Counted from the first letter of the stretch, positions 11,476-23,748 are shown. The stretch is 64,000 nucleotides of DNA from Rotaria socialis (GCA_905331475.1 CAJNYU010000280.1:62001-126000); one strand, 5' to 3'. The notes: generated by a model not told the origin, from the sequence alone. Program-made: numbers and translations.

Positions 11476-13697
11476 ATGGCATTATTAGATCAATTCGTTG
11501 GAAATATTCGACAATTATCGATCGAAGGTAAATATTGTGATTTAGCACAAACATTAACAAATCCAAATTTGGATCATCTCAATAAAAATATTCAACATAT
11601 TGATTCAATTATTGCAACATTTACTTTACCTGAATATTCGATGGTAAATTAAAAGTTACCGTTTACAAACCAAATAATTTAACTTTATTTATTATTTTCT
11701 GTCCTTTTTTAGTGTATGTTAGCTGCTTTACATGCCATTGTAAAAGCACCAAGCATACCCGACATCGATTTATATCTTACCCAATTTGATACATTTATTC
11801 AAACATGTTCAACTGAACAAGTTCATTATATACCTCAATATCTATGTGAAATATGTCATGTTATTACAGAACGACTTCGAAAAGATAATCGAGCTCGAGT
11901 TGGTAAGTAATTGAAATTAATCTGATTGTAAAAATTCTTTCGAAACATGGTCAATGGCAAATAAGAGGATTAATCGACTAGAGATAAATATGATCGGAAA
12001 ATGTTGACTTACATGCTTTGTTTTATGACCTTGATATAACCCCCTAAAGTAAAATATTGAATCATAGAAAAACAGTCTTTTTTTGTTATCGTCTATAATA
12101 AATTAAGTTAACTTTAGCAACATCAACTATCTGCCATTTATTAAGTAGTAGTCGAAAACGAAAAGAGAAAATGTAGATAGAACAGTCGCGTTATTATCGC
12201 TGTATAGTTTTGTTTTGTGGTATTACATGTCATGTACGAAAAAGTAAAACGAACTATTTGAGCCATGTAACAGCAGTATATACACGATGACCTTCACATT
12301 GGATTTGGATGCTTTTCGCTATTGATATTTCGTAGTACTATTTTTGTTGTCTGACATTTGTTTTTGTGATGTATTTTTGAACTTGAAAGATAGGGCAAGG
12401 TAATTGAATGAATATACTATGAAAAATAAAATATATTAAATAACTTGATAGACTAAACAAAAACAAGAAAAGATTGGTCTTCTTCAATATATCGTCAAGA
12501 TTTCCTTTCGTCTGTAAATTAAATTTTTTTTAATCACGATCTCGAATCATGTTTTATGATAAATTTTCATAGAATCTGTTTTTTTTCTACAATGCTAAAC
12601 TAACGAATCTTACACGAGATTCAATAAGATCGATGCTCATACATTCAATGCAGTTCTCAAACGAATAATAAAGTTAGATGAAAATTCTCAAATAGATCAT
12701 TTCTATTGCAAAAATAGGAGTTCCAATTCTATATCGAGCCATTGAATTGCTTCGTCGTGAACCTGGCCAATTACTTTCCATTCATTCTGATCTTTATCAG
12801 CTTTGCCTGCTTTGCCAATGGTTTGAACCAGCATTGACATATCTAGATATCGATATAATTGATATTCATCGTGAAAATGGAAGATTTGATGTTAAATATT
12901 TGTTACTTGCTTATTATTATGGTGGCATGATTTATGCCTGTGTAAAACAATTTGATCGTGCTACTAACTTTTTTGAGAATGTTATTACAGTACCTGCTAC
13001 AGCAACATCAGCTATTGTCATAGAAGCTTACAAGAAATATGTTCTTGTTAAATTGATATCTGGTTCAATAGGAAATATCCAATTACCAACATTTACGAGT
13101 CGAAATGTTCAACAGGCAATAAAAAGTTTATGTAATGCACAATATACAGAATTATTTAATATATTTAATAATGGTACATTAACACAATTCGATGAATTTG
13201 TTAATCATCATCGAGAACAATATGCACGTGATAGAAATTTGGGTTTAATAAAACAAACTCGTAATGCATTTATATGTAACAGTATACAACAATTAACAAA
13301 AACATTTCTTACTGTATCACTCAAAGATCTTGCAAATCGTGTACAACTTCAATCACACAATGAAGCCGAAAGATATTTAATTGATATGATTGAAAATGGG
13401 CAAATTTTTGCATCGATTAACAAAAAAGATGGTAAAATTAAAATTTATTTTAATGTAAAAACAAAAAAAAAGATATTTTTCTTGGAATTATTTTTAGGTA
13501 TGGTTATCTTTCATGGTTCACCGGAAAAATTTGATGCTAATAATATGTTATCGAAATTGCAAGATGAAACAGAAAAACGTATGCAAGCTGAAAAACAATT
13601 AAGAGAATTAGAAAAACAAATATCATTAAGTAAAGCGTATATTCAACGAACACAACAATCAAGTCCCTATCATGATCGTCCGAAAATATTGAATTAA
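11476..13697 (+). CDS. CSN3: COP9 signalosome subunit 3
   Basis: Scaffold subunit of the COP9 signalosome, which removes NEDD8 from cullin-RING ubiquitin ligases. Four exons (11476-11643, 11713-11902, 12718-13431, 13498-13697) give 423 residues, the same length as the vertebrate protein. Conserved stretches include LLDQFVGNIRQLS at the N-terminus, LSIHSDLYQLCLLCQWF, YYYGGMIYACVKQFDRA and, in the C-terminal PCI domain, QQLTKTFLTVSLKDLANRVQ and GQIFASINKKDG. Intron 3 (13432-13497) is 66 bp without a stop and could be retained, but the family alignment joins KKDG directly to MVIFHGSPEKF. Intron 2 is long (815 bp) for this window. The C-terminal tail is a short coiled coil. The RING-H2 gene follows after 225 bp. 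Confidence 0.95.
11903..12717 (+). other. Long intron 2 of CSN3
   Basis: An 815-bp GT-AG intron, more than ten times the usual size in this window. I see no open frame, inverted repeat or nested gene in it. Confidence 0.7.
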
Positions 13698-13922
13698 ATC
13701 ATTGACTTTTTCTCAAAATTCCTTCTCTTGTCTTTTCTTTTTTTGTCTTTTATTCATCGATTTATTATAAAACAAACAAAGTCAGCAATCGAGAAAGAAA
13801 ATATAAACAGACCATTTCAGTTGTAAAAAAGGAACAATCAAGAACCTTTGTTTTTTTTCTGTTGAATTCTCTTCTTCCTCTTTATAGATCATATGTTTCA
13901 TTAGACTATTTGCTTCACAATT

Positions 13923-15804
13923 ATGCAAAGAGATTTTTCAACAATTCCATTATGTAATACACTTCGGGATATTAATGATGTATGCAATACTTCATTTCAT
14001 ATTTCGATTTATTAATATTGAGCTATTTTTTTCTTGTCTAAAGGTTACACCGCCAACGTCACAGTTTAGCATGTCTTCAACACTAGACGACGAACCAATG
14101 ATTATCGATAATGAATTAGCTCCTCAGCCTGGCCAAAGTGATCATTTACAGTCGCTATATAATCATAATCATATTACTAATATTGTATGTTAAAAATGTT
14201 TTTCCCCATCGTTGTTTTTGCAAGTTTTTTTCTTTTTCTTTCGGTTCGTAATACTTAACGTAGGATGTTTTTTTTACTCATCATCAATAGTTTAAAAAAC
14301 TTAAAAAGGAAAAGAACGAAGGAAAGAATGAAAACTACAGTCACGATTTGTTTCTTCTTTGTCGGCGATGAAAAATCTATCTGGGTTTCTTTGAGTAACT
14401 AGCAAAAAGAAAATAATACGTGTGACATATTTAGTCTGTGAGTTCAGTGATGACCGATAAAAAACGTGAAAACCGTCGACCACCATCCATAGTTAATTTT
14501 CTAAATGAATTTCAACATTTATTCAAATCACATGAATTAAAACAAATAGCTGTAAGATTTAAATATTGGAATGAAAATCAGTACATCTATAAACTCATAA
14601 ATAAAATTTCATTTTTACTTTTCTAGCCATTGATGCGACCGATTCTTCGGCCTTCTAATAATAATGATGAAAAATTTTCTATAGAACGGCACGGTCAAAT
14701 TTATAATGAAACTTTAATAAACGATAATAATTTAATATCAGAAGCAGCTGGTTATGATTCGGCTCGGCTGGCAGAAGTTGATGCCGATGAAGCTTTTGCA
14801 CTTCAACTTCAACAAGAAGAGTATGGGCGAGAAAGTGTGATACCAAATCGGCATGAATATCTTCCCTTTCGATTATTCGAAGATCATGAATCACCGGGAG
14901 TGACTTTACATCCTTCCTTTGATTCTAATGATCCGCAAGTTATGAATGACGAACAATACGCAGCATTCGTGCAACAACAACAAGGACGACCGAATCCACG
15001 ATATCGGCGGCAACCATCACCTAATGTATTTTTACGTCAACAATCGAATCCAGAGTCAAATAGAACTTCAGACATCGATCCCTCCAATATTCAACAAATT
15101 CCATCATTTTTGGGGATTTCTCGACGCCAAGTTGCAAATAGTGACGATGATAGTGATGATAATAATCCTTTTATGAATACTCCTCATCCTTTTATTCAAT
15201 TCCTTACTAATCATGGCCGAACTATGCCAGCGAATTTTATTCCAACATTTTCTGGCTATCGCCCACGTGGTCATCGTCGTGGAGGAAATCTTCAAGAGAC
15301 TGAAGAAGATTTCGGACCAGAAGATTATGAAGTAATTTAATTAGAAATTTGTAAAAAAAGAAATAATTTATTAATATCACTATTGTTTGTCTAGCGATTA
15401 CTTCGACTTGATGATACTATACGTAAGAAAAAGTTAACTAAAGAACAAATCAATTCTATAAAAGAAGAAAAATTTATTCCTAAAGCAAACAATACTGAAG
15501 AAGAAAATAAATGTGGTGTATGTCTTGAACTTTTTGAAAATAATCAAAGTTTACGACGATTTCCATGTAGCCATATATATCATAAAGAATGTGGAGATCG
15601 TTGGTTACAAGTAAAGATTCTTTTTCCGTTTTGTAAATTTCTATTTTATTCTATATATTTTAGGAAAATAATGTTTGTCCAATATGTCGAGAACCACCAA
15701 TTAAAGTACCGTCATCAACAAATTCACGTCATATTAGAAATATGAACCATACAAGAAGAGGACCAAATAATAATCGAACTTTCAATCATCGAAATCATAA
15801 CAAT

Positions 15805-15835
<31 letters not shown>

Positions 15836-15903
15836 ACAATAATAATAACTCCTCTAATCATAGTAATAATCGGCGAGGACCAGCACCTCAACGCCAATCG
15901 TGA
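13923..15903 (+). CDS. RING-H2 E3 ubiquitin ligase candidate with Asn-rich tail
   Basis: Six exons (13923-13979, 14044-14184, 14435-14551, 14627-15331, 15395-15610, 15664-15903) encode about 491 residues. A RING-H2 domain at about residues 380-421 has C-GV-C, then CSHIYHKEC and CPIC, so all eight zinc ligands are present; this class usually recruits E2 enzymes. The middle is long, acidic and Gln-rich and includes DEAFALQLQQEEY, reminiscent of ubiquitin-interacting or LQxEE motifs. The tail after the RING is a low-complexity Asn run made by an AAC repeat (15807-15850). Exon 3 uses the acceptor at 14434, which keeps frame; the next AG (14447) would give a stop. Translation could instead begin at MSSTLDDEP in exon 2. 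No membrane segment is seen, so it is probably soluble. Starts 225 bp after CSN3. Confidence 0.85.
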
Positions 15904-15943
15904 TATTTGTTATATCCATCAATTGATTGATTATAAACTTTTG

Positions 15944-15971
<28 letters not shown>
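15944..15971. repeat. (TA)n microsatellite in 3' region of RING gene
   Basis: A run of TA dinucleotides 40 bp after the stop codon, followed by TG-rich sequence. Other (TA)n runs lie at about 17285-17306 (inside an intron of the next gene) and in the 25.9-26.1 kb desert. Confidence 0.9.
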
Positions 15972-15975
<4 letters not shown>

Positions 15976-16240
15976 ATGTGCGTGTGTGTATGATTATTTA
16001 TAATGAAATCGATTCAGTATGAGAACCTTCAGAGCATATATTTTTTTCTTCAGAATAATTCTCAATACCAGATGAATTAATCATTCATCGCTTTTTTTTC
16101 TTTTTTCATTGCTGTACAAAAACAAGGCAAAGTTTCAAGAACAAAATCAATGAAAATTCGATTTACAGCTATAAGATTGAAATATTGAAAAACAAAAAGT
16201 TCCTTTCTATACCATATATATTCTTTTTTTCCAGTTTCAG

Positions 16241-17435
16241 ATGATTTATCCTACTGACGAACAATATGAAGGCATGAGGAAAAAAAATATTCTTTTCACT
16301 TTTGTTTACAATAGCAATTTTCAATTAAGATTCATCAACAATAAATACTAATAAGAATAATAATCATTCTCGTTCAGTCAAAGCTGTAAAAAGTACAAGA
16401 TCCCGAATAATACCAACTGCATCACAAGCAACAATGCAAGAAGACCACGACTATGATCAATGTATGTAGTTGTTTGATGAAATCAACCGATAGAGACTAA
16501 GGATTTTTCTTTTACCAGCACCATGTCCTAGTTTTGATTTGCATTTATATGCGCATATTGAACGTTCGTCACTTAATCAATGTGTTTTCACACCAGTTCC
16601 TCATCAAACAGGTAAGAAGAAAAGAAATTTTCTTACACACTAATGTTTTCTATGGAAAAATTCATTTCAATCTTTTTTTCAAGCTGAAACATCAGAATCA
16701 ATACCACATAAACGTAAATTTGATTCAGTAGATTCTGCTCATGAATATATAAAAAACACGAAATTCGGTAATGATAATGGTGAATTAGCTGATCTTATTT
16801 TCAACATGGATATGCGCCTTGATGATCTAACCCGCACATGTAATGGATTACGTGCAGGCATTCATACTTTGACGAAGATGGTAACACAACTCGTTCATAA
16901 TCAAACACAAGTAAATTGATTTCTATTAAATGTAACTTATTTCAATAAAAATTTGATTATTAATGTAGAATACAGCTACAAGTGACTATGATGATACATC
17001 ACAAATGGGATTACCTTATGTACGATCTTCATCAAGTGTATCAGCAAAGCCAGCGTCGTATAGAAATAAACGAATGCGTAGTACTACTACTACTACTACT
17101 CCTACTTCAGATATTGCTCCACAAAGACCGACAGAATTTCTATGTCGACTTATACGAAAAGTTTATTCAACTGATGAAATAGTGGCTGGTATTAATTCTG
17201 ATGAACGTCTTGATAGAATTAAAGGCAAGATTTCAAAAAAAAATAAAAAATAAATTTCTTGTTATCCAAGATTTATAATAATCATATATATATATATATA
17301 TATATAGAAGCTGTAGCTGATCGATTTTTTCCCAATAATCCCGATCGACTTGAAACATTTTGGGCACGAGAGGCACATCAATCAATTCTTGGCCAAGCAC
17401 GTGCTCAACGGTGCCGAGAAAAAAAAGCTAGGTAG
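16241..17435 (+). CDS. Probable BEN-domain-like nuclear protein
   Basis: Six exons in one frame: 16241-16271, 16330-16461, 16519-16611, 16684-16910, 16969-17224, 17308-17435, about 288 residues. The N-terminal half is Ser/Asn-rich and basic; a helical stretch follows (LADLIFNMDMRLDDLTRT, GIHTLTKMVTQL). The C-terminus, PTEFLCRLIRKVYSTDEIV to FPNNPDRLETFW and ARAQRCREKK, has the spacing of a BEN domain, a DNA- or protein-binding module of chromatin proteins; this is recognition by pattern and only moderately sure. Introns 1 and 5 have GC instead of GT donors (at 16272 and 17225, the latter AAAG/GCAAGA), the only way I can keep frame. A further splice from 17432 to 17481 would replace the end with a short alternative ending at 17506. 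Confidence 0.55.
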
Positions 17436-18570
17436 ATAATTGTTTATTATTATATGTTTAATCACTAATACTTTTATTTAGAAACTACACAGTAGAGAAC
17501 CGTTAAATCTCCGATATCAACATGCAATATGCATAGACTTGTAACATAGCAAAACCAATAAAAAAAATGAACCGCATATCTATTAGTTAAACTTCTCTTT
17601 TCTTGTTGTATTGTAATATTATTATAGATATTCTACTGTTGTTGTTTTTTTCAAGACAATAAAAGAAACGTAGAAGACATTAGAGATGTCATGTAGATTA
17701 CCAACCGTTTTCTATGCAGGACTATTCAAACAAATTGAAAAAGTATTCTGGTGGAATTCTTACCTTCCTCATTCAATCGTGATAGACCCTTAATACTAGT
17801 GATGTAAATCAGAGAAACTATTGATTATGTTTTTTTCAGTAACTAAAAATGACGAACTTCAAAGATCGTTATAAATGTTTTAATAGTAATTGGAGACATA
17901 GGATGCCGATTGTCGTATAGGCACTAAATACCACTAATAACAAGACTATTCTAAAATCTTCCTTAAAATTGCAATATCTATAAGACATTTATCGAGCTTC
18001 GCTGTATTATACAGTTGCTGTTTTTACTCAGATAAACAAGTCCCAAAACATCTACGGCTCTGAATCGATCTAGACTTTTGTGAGAGTGAAGGAAAACCTA
18101 CTGCAATTATATTACATCTGATATTCAGCTAAAAAAAAACAGAACAGAATACAAAAGGTGAAGCTGATGCTATGATAGCTGCGCAACAAAGAGTACTCAA
18201 TCCAAAGATCAAATGTTAATGGTGCCATATAGTACCTAAGAGACTCTAGTGATTATTGCTTCAAAGAAAAAACCCAACTGACAAGCATGATGTATGTCAC
18301 TGACATCTATTCAACACTTTCTATCTGGTCTACCAAATCATACTGTAGCTAGAAAAAAAAAAGAAGAAGCAAGAACGAACGAACGAAACTATAATAATCA
18401 TCCATAGTTTTACATTTTTGACTCATACGTTTTGGATCATTCCGAGCGTATCTACGTGATTAATTTTACTAATGTTCTGACGAAATTTTTGATAATCCTT
18501 TTCATATTCTGACTTTCAAGTATATTCTCAGAACATATTTATTCTCACGGCTGAATGTTTTACAGATAAC
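17436..18570. other. Intergenic region
   Basis: AT-rich sequence between the BEN-like gene and the second RING gene. It holds a short AGAA/CGAA-type simple repeat at about 18361-18390 and nothing else I can support. Confidence 0.6.
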
Positions 18571-20212
18571 ATGTCTACAAATCAACAAAACAATCAAGAA
18601 TTATCAGCATCCTCAAATACCGAAAACAATAGAAATAGTTCTATAACAACTAATCAAGTCCAACCTGAAAGTACTAATTTGAAAAACATCCTATAGCATA
18701 TCTAGTGTTATTTCACTCTAGGTCCATCACGAAGATCTGGGGAAATTCAAGAAATTGATATTGCAGAAGCTGATCAAAGTGACAGGTACATAATCCAATA
18801 AATCTTTTTCGGCTTAATCTATGTCGTCATGAAGACTAAAAATCAAGCCGATTAGCTATTGATAAGTCACCGTTTGCATAACAAGTTTTTTCTTTCATCT
18901 CCAATCTCATGTGTTTCACAGTTTCCATCAGTTTGTCCCGTACCTTCTTAACTGCGGACACTTTTCACACCAATTAGTGAAAACTGGCCGCATCTTGGAA
19001 TGATTGAACATGAGCTATCTCAATTCTATCGTGTTTCCAACAAGCGGACAATTTTTTAATTATTGTATCATTTTGTAAAGTAACACTTCGAGTACAAGAT
19101 TTATTTGTACAAACGTATAAAGATGTACCTTTTTGAGTTTTACGTTTCATTCGATATAAGTAATTATTATACAATATTGCTTTTTCACCCTTTTGGGTTG
19201 CTGAGAAAGTAAAGTTTGTAGCCATTGTATCAAATGAAATATCCTGCTGTTTCTCATCGTTTTATAAGTTCATCAATCATACATATCTCATGATCTTATT
19301 TCACAATAACTAATTAATTTAAAAAGTGTCCGCTTTTTGGAAACGCGATAAAAATGAGATAATCTATATTCAATCATTCCAAAGTGCGGCTATTTTTCAG
19401 TATTTGGTGTGAAAAGTGTCCGCAATTAAGACGTAGCCGTTTGTCCATACTATATTCATTATTCGTAATGCTGTTCGTCAAATCACAGGGAGAAACCTGT
19501 GACTATTCTTGATCAGAGGCAACCTTACTGTTTGAGAACTTACTTTGTCATATCGGACAGAAACATTTCTTTCCCTACATATTGTGCTCAGTTTGATTTG
19601 AATTCACACCCTTTTTGTTTTCAATCAAAAAAATACGATCAATTGAACATGATTTGTTATCAAATACTTCCATAACAAATTGATCAGGGGATGCGTCATT
19701 TGAAAACGAGTTAAAATGAAATCAAAGTCATCTTTCGATTTGAAAATAAAGGTCCTTTGTTTATTAATTGGCTTTGTTTTTCGTCTGTCTATATATAATA
19801 CGATTCTTTTCTATTTTCATTTAGTTGGGAGACGGATGATGAAGGTGATTTTTATACTGAAGCATCGAATGGTCGACTAGCTGATCCAGACGATGATGAT
19901 GATTTACTTGGTTCGGGTTTATCTAAACATTTAATTGAGTGCTATCCGATGACAACTGCTGAGGAAATAGCAGTAGTTGGTGTCGTATGTGATATTTGTC
20001 TTAACGAATATAAGGCAAATGATAAAGTACGGACTATTCCCTGTTTACATCGATTTCATACAAGATGCATTGATAAATGGCTTAAGGTCTGAAACGTATA
20101 AAGTTCACTATTAAATTTTACATCTCTTTTTCTTTTCTTTTTTTTTCAGAAAAGTAGTAAATGTCCCATGTGTCGTAGTGATTTAAAAAAATCGAAGTGG
20201 TATTCAGCTTGA
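18571..20212 (+). CDS. Small RING-H2 E3 ubiquitin ligase candidate
   Basis: Four exons (18571-18670, 18722-18785, 19825-20086, 20150-20212), 162 residues. After an Asn/Ser-rich, then acidic N-terminal half (DPDDDDDL), the C-terminal third is a RING-H2 finger: CDICLNEYKANDKVRTIPC, LHRFHTRCIDKWL and CPMCRSDL, with Cys3-His2-Cys3 ligands in order. The fold resembles the RNF38/RLIM-type RING set at the extreme C-terminus. No transmembrane segment, so it is probably cytosolic or nuclear. Intron 2 is over 1 kb and is enlarged by a 500-bp transposon (18939-19438). The ATG lies 5 nt after TTTTACAG. Stops 385 bp before the PLAT gene on the same strand. Confidence 0.9.
18939..19438. mobile_element. 500-bp transposon with long terminal inverted repeats (MULE-like), in a RING-gene intron
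   Basis: The outer about 125 bp of each side are inverted copies of each other at high similarity (left starts about CGTACCTTCTTAACTGCGGA, right ends with the complement of CGGCTACGTCTTAATTGCGG). Both arms continue through GGAATGATTGAA and TTTCCAA-AAGCGGACA. An identical 8-bp direct repeat GTTTGTCC flanks it (18931-18938 and 19439-19446), a plausible target duplication. Long inverted arms plus an 8-9 bp duplication point to the Mutator (MULE) superfamily. The centre encodes a zinc-finger fragment on the minus strand and no transposase, so the copy is non-autonomous. Confidence 0.82.
18974..19225 (-). CDS. FLYWCH-type zinc-finger reading frame inside the transposon
   Basis: An 83-codon frame. 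It starts MATNFTFSATQKGEKAILY, then YLYRMKRKTQKG and YVCTNKSCTRSVTL, and later ACWKHDR. The order Phe-Ser, Lys-Gly, Leu-Tyr, Tyr, Cys-x4-Cys, Arg and a late His fits a FLYWCH finger, a domain known from MULE transposases and the host proteins derived from them. The frame runs into the left inverted arm at its C-terminal end. It is likely a leftover of a larger autonomous element; whether it is expressed is unknown. It is antisense to the host RING gene. Confidence 0.6.
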   Translation of the reverse strand: MATNFTFSATQKGEKAILYNNYLYRMKRKTQKGTSLYVCTNKSCTRSVTLQNDTIIKKLSACWKHDRIEIAHVQSFQDAASFH

Positions 20213-20597
20213 AAACGATCTTAACGAAAAGTTAAAGCTAATTTTTTCTCTGGCAATGTTATTTTCTATTGTTATATTGAGTGATTCTATCATCTTTCTC
20301 TTTCTCTTTTTCTTTCTTATGACATTCTTTGTATGATTTTGGACTGAATGTATTAATAGTCATCATATTGAAAAATGACAATGAATCGTGCCCAAACTGT
20401 TCATTTCATTTTGTGAGATTGTTCTAACAGTTAAGCAAGATAATCTATGAAGATATTTAAAAAGTAATGCATCTTGTTATAGTTATGTGTTGTGTTGTGT
20501 TCTTCTCATTCACAAGTTTGTCATGCACTAGACAATAAAAAAAAGCTTATTTCACTATACATTCGAATTATTAAATATACTTCTATTTCACTTTCAG

Positions 20598-23500
20598 ATG
20601 ATAATTAATAATTCACTCTTATACGCCATGTCACGAATTTGTGTATTTTTTACTCTTATCTTGCCATACAGTCTTGCAGAAGGTAACCATTTTCATTTTT
20701 TTTGAGATGAAAATATTGTTTTTACTTATTTTTTAGTTTGGGTTATTCGTGTATATACGGCTAACGAACAATATGCTGGAACAGATGCTAATGTCTATAT
20801 TCGTTTATTCAATCCTAAACATGAGAGTACTGGAGAATATCAATTAACACATTCAAATTGGCAACCTGAACCTCATGAGCTTCCATTCCGAAATTTATTC
20901 GAAATAGGTGCGGTTGAACGCTTTCGTATTCGAACAGAAGATATTGGAGCTGTTGCAAAAATTGAAGTAAGTTATTTTTCAGTTCTAAGCCATAGACGTT
21001 TGCAACTGATCATGAAAGAGTTGCTTCGATATTGAAGTGAATATACGTGTTTAAAAAAACAAGTTTCGGACTGATGAACATTTTAATGAATGTTCCCAAG
21101 AGGGCTTCACCGTGTTAGTGTGAAAAATGAACCCACTGTTTTTCATTAGACAGTAATAAATATCTTTCAGAAAAGAGGAGAACGGTTTCTGAAGAAACAT
21201 GAATAATTGAAATAGGCTTTTATTTCCGTAGGGCAATTCGTTTCAAAACTTAATCATGTGACAATAGTACGTGATGAAAGTTGAATGGATAAAGGTTGAG
21301 TCTTTACGAAGAAGTTGTTCTTCTTTAATATGCAGGCAGAAATGTATAATTTTTATATAAAAACGTCAGTAAACAATGCTTTTGTTACTTGGTTGTATTG
21401 GACATTTGGTAGATGCTGTCAAGTAGTGTAGGATTGAAGTGCTGTTTCACAATGATTGCATTGTTCACAAGCATCTTGCTAAACTAGACAAGTTATTCAT
21501 AAATGTAAGATAAATACATGGAAGAAATTAATCAAAAACAGATAATTATCTTCTATGTAAGAGATTTTTTTAAAGAATGAATATTGTTAATAGTTTTTAT
21601 TTTTACAACGGATGGAAGGATGAAGTTTTCATGTCAAGTCATTCAATTATATGACAGAAAACTTCAGAATACAGTTCTTAACAGATGATAAGAGAACTTT
21701 TTACTTGTCTAACAAATAGTTTTGTTCCGAATGAATGAAATAAACAAGACTGCTTCATGGTGCTACATATTTCTTCGCCTAGAAAGAAAAATGAAACACT
21801 GGTTCATTTTGACGTATGTTTGTACTGAACAATATAGATTGTCGAGGAACACTTCATTCGCAGTATAATTGATTTGACAGGTTGTCTCATTAGATTTACA
21901 TTTGTTTTTCAATTGGCGTTTTTGTTCTATGTTATAGCGAGAGAAATTAAAAATATAGGTGTCAAGTAATCGAGTAAATGAAATAAATATTTTTAGTCTC
22001 GTCTTTTTCGTAGCTCTTTCTTAGTGTTAAATAGTTAAGTAATGAGATATCTATTGATATTAGTGCTTCATTAAATGTTTATCAAAGCGTAAAAGTGTGA
22101 AAAACAGCAGTTCCGATTTTATGCACTTCTGGAAACAAGAATAGAACTCAGGTCTCTGTTTTTATCATAGAAACTCTCGTTTATTTCATTGAGAAACATT
22201 GCAGAGCGCATTCGATGGCATCGACTGTAATCTAAATTGACATTTAATCTTCTAATAAGAAGATAAATTTCAGAACCTTGGCAACTTTTATGTACATGAC
22301 AGAGTATTATGCTAATACCTTTTTTAATTCCATGTCATATAATATAATGCCTGAGAAATAGTAAACATAGAAAAAATATGGTCAGACGACTATAGTAAGT
22401 ATTAAATATGAATTTCAATTATAAATCATACTTTCATGTTTCTTATTAAAGCACGATAACTAAAATGGAACATACTAAACTACAGAGAGTCGAAGTTTTC
22501 CATTTAATCATTGAAAAAATATAGAATCATGACGATAACTGCTATGGTTTTTACCACAGCTCTCTATAGAAAAATAAAACCTAATTTATATTCGCCACTT
22601 CAATGAACTGCAGATAACGGCTTGAGTAGAATTTTTGTTGAAAACGTTCGTTAGTACCCGTATATTAGCTCGAGTATGATTTTTTCAGAACTCTTACTTG
22701 CACAAGTAGCCAATAGTTGTGCTTAATTTATACTTGAGGAAGTTGACACTTGCCGGTCTGCATTAAAAATAAAAAGAATTCAGTTTAAGTTTTAGCCTCC
22801 TCAGAAATTGGAAGTTTTTGAAATTAGTTCGTGCTCATTGGCTCCAATTGTATGTTGCATAACAAACATGAACATATTCCATCAGACATAAAAATTGTCT
22901 GAAGATATTATTTTGTTCCGTATCGTTAAAATCATGCATTGATGAACTTACCTATTTCGTTTAGATTCGTCATAATAATTTTCCAAGTTTACATGCTGAC
23001 TGGCTACTCAATCAAGTTATAGTTGAACGTGAACGTGACAATAAAGAATACATATTCAAGTGCAATTGCTGGCTCAGACGAGAACGACCATATGCAACAA
23101 TAAATGTTTTGCCTGGTAAGGAAATAACCTATGACATGTATGAGTTTCTTTGAGTAATAATCTACAAGTTAGATATAAAATTGAAAATTTAAAGGTTTCT
23201 TTCAAAGGTTGTTGAATTTGATTTATTTTAGATCCAAACGCTCCCACAAAACCAATCGACAATGCATCGTCAAACCTTCGAACTCTAGTTATCGTTGTTG
23301 CTGTTTTAATCGCTGTGGTGATCGCTGTGATTTGTTGTTCCAATGAGTATTATCGTCGTAAACATCAAGCGTCCATGCTATCAACTTATCCTAATGAAAA
23401 CATTTATCAAGAACCATCTCTTTTAAATGCACCCTATGCACAAACACCTGAAGTACAATCTGAATCATCAGAATCTAATTTATGGGTTAAAACATTACGT

Positions 23501-23748
23501 CGATGGAAAGACTTTCGACAAAGACCACCTTCATATATTCATGCACAAGGAGCTCAATTAGCTTCTGCTCCAACGACACCATCATTAGTTGTACCTGACG
23601 AACCACCATCTTACGAAGGTATATATATATATAATTTCCCATTTCAATTATCTTGAAACTTAATTTGTTTTTTTCCTTTTTAGACTTATACCCAAATTCA
23701 AATTTACGAGCGACAACAACTTCAAATTCAATTATACGATACATTTAA
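20598..23748 (+). CDS. Single-pass membrane protein with extracellular PLAT domain and two PPxY motifs
   Basis: Five exons (20598-20682, 20737-20966, 22965-23115, 23232-23618, 23684-23748), 305 residues, or 295 if the in-frame ATG at 20628 is used; that start gives a cleaner signal peptide (RICVFFTLILPYSLAE). Next comes a PLAT/LH2 domain (VIRVYTANEQYAGTDANVYI through HADWLLNQVIVE and YIFKCNCWL), a lipid- or protein-binding beta sandwich. A membrane helix follows (LRTLVIVVAVLIAVVIAVIC) and then a cytoplasmic tail of about 115 residues. The tail has two PPSY motifs (RPPSYI and EPPSYE), the classic ligand for WW domains of NEDD4-type ubiquitin ligases. A ligand-binding receptor or adaptor controlled by ubiquitylation is a reasonable inference. 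Intron 2 is 2.0 kb. The exact family is not recognised. Confidence 0.85.
20967..22964 (+). other. Long intron 2 of the PLAT gene
   Basis: A 1998-bp GT-AG intron splitting the PLAT domain between its first and second halves. I find no nested gene or element with visible ends. The minus-strand frame at 21051-21236 has no recognisable product. Confidence 0.7.

Noticed and set aside
13432..13497. In-frame extra segment of CSN3
   Set aside because: It is an in-frame 66-bp intron with GT-AG ends; removal restores the family length of 423 residues.
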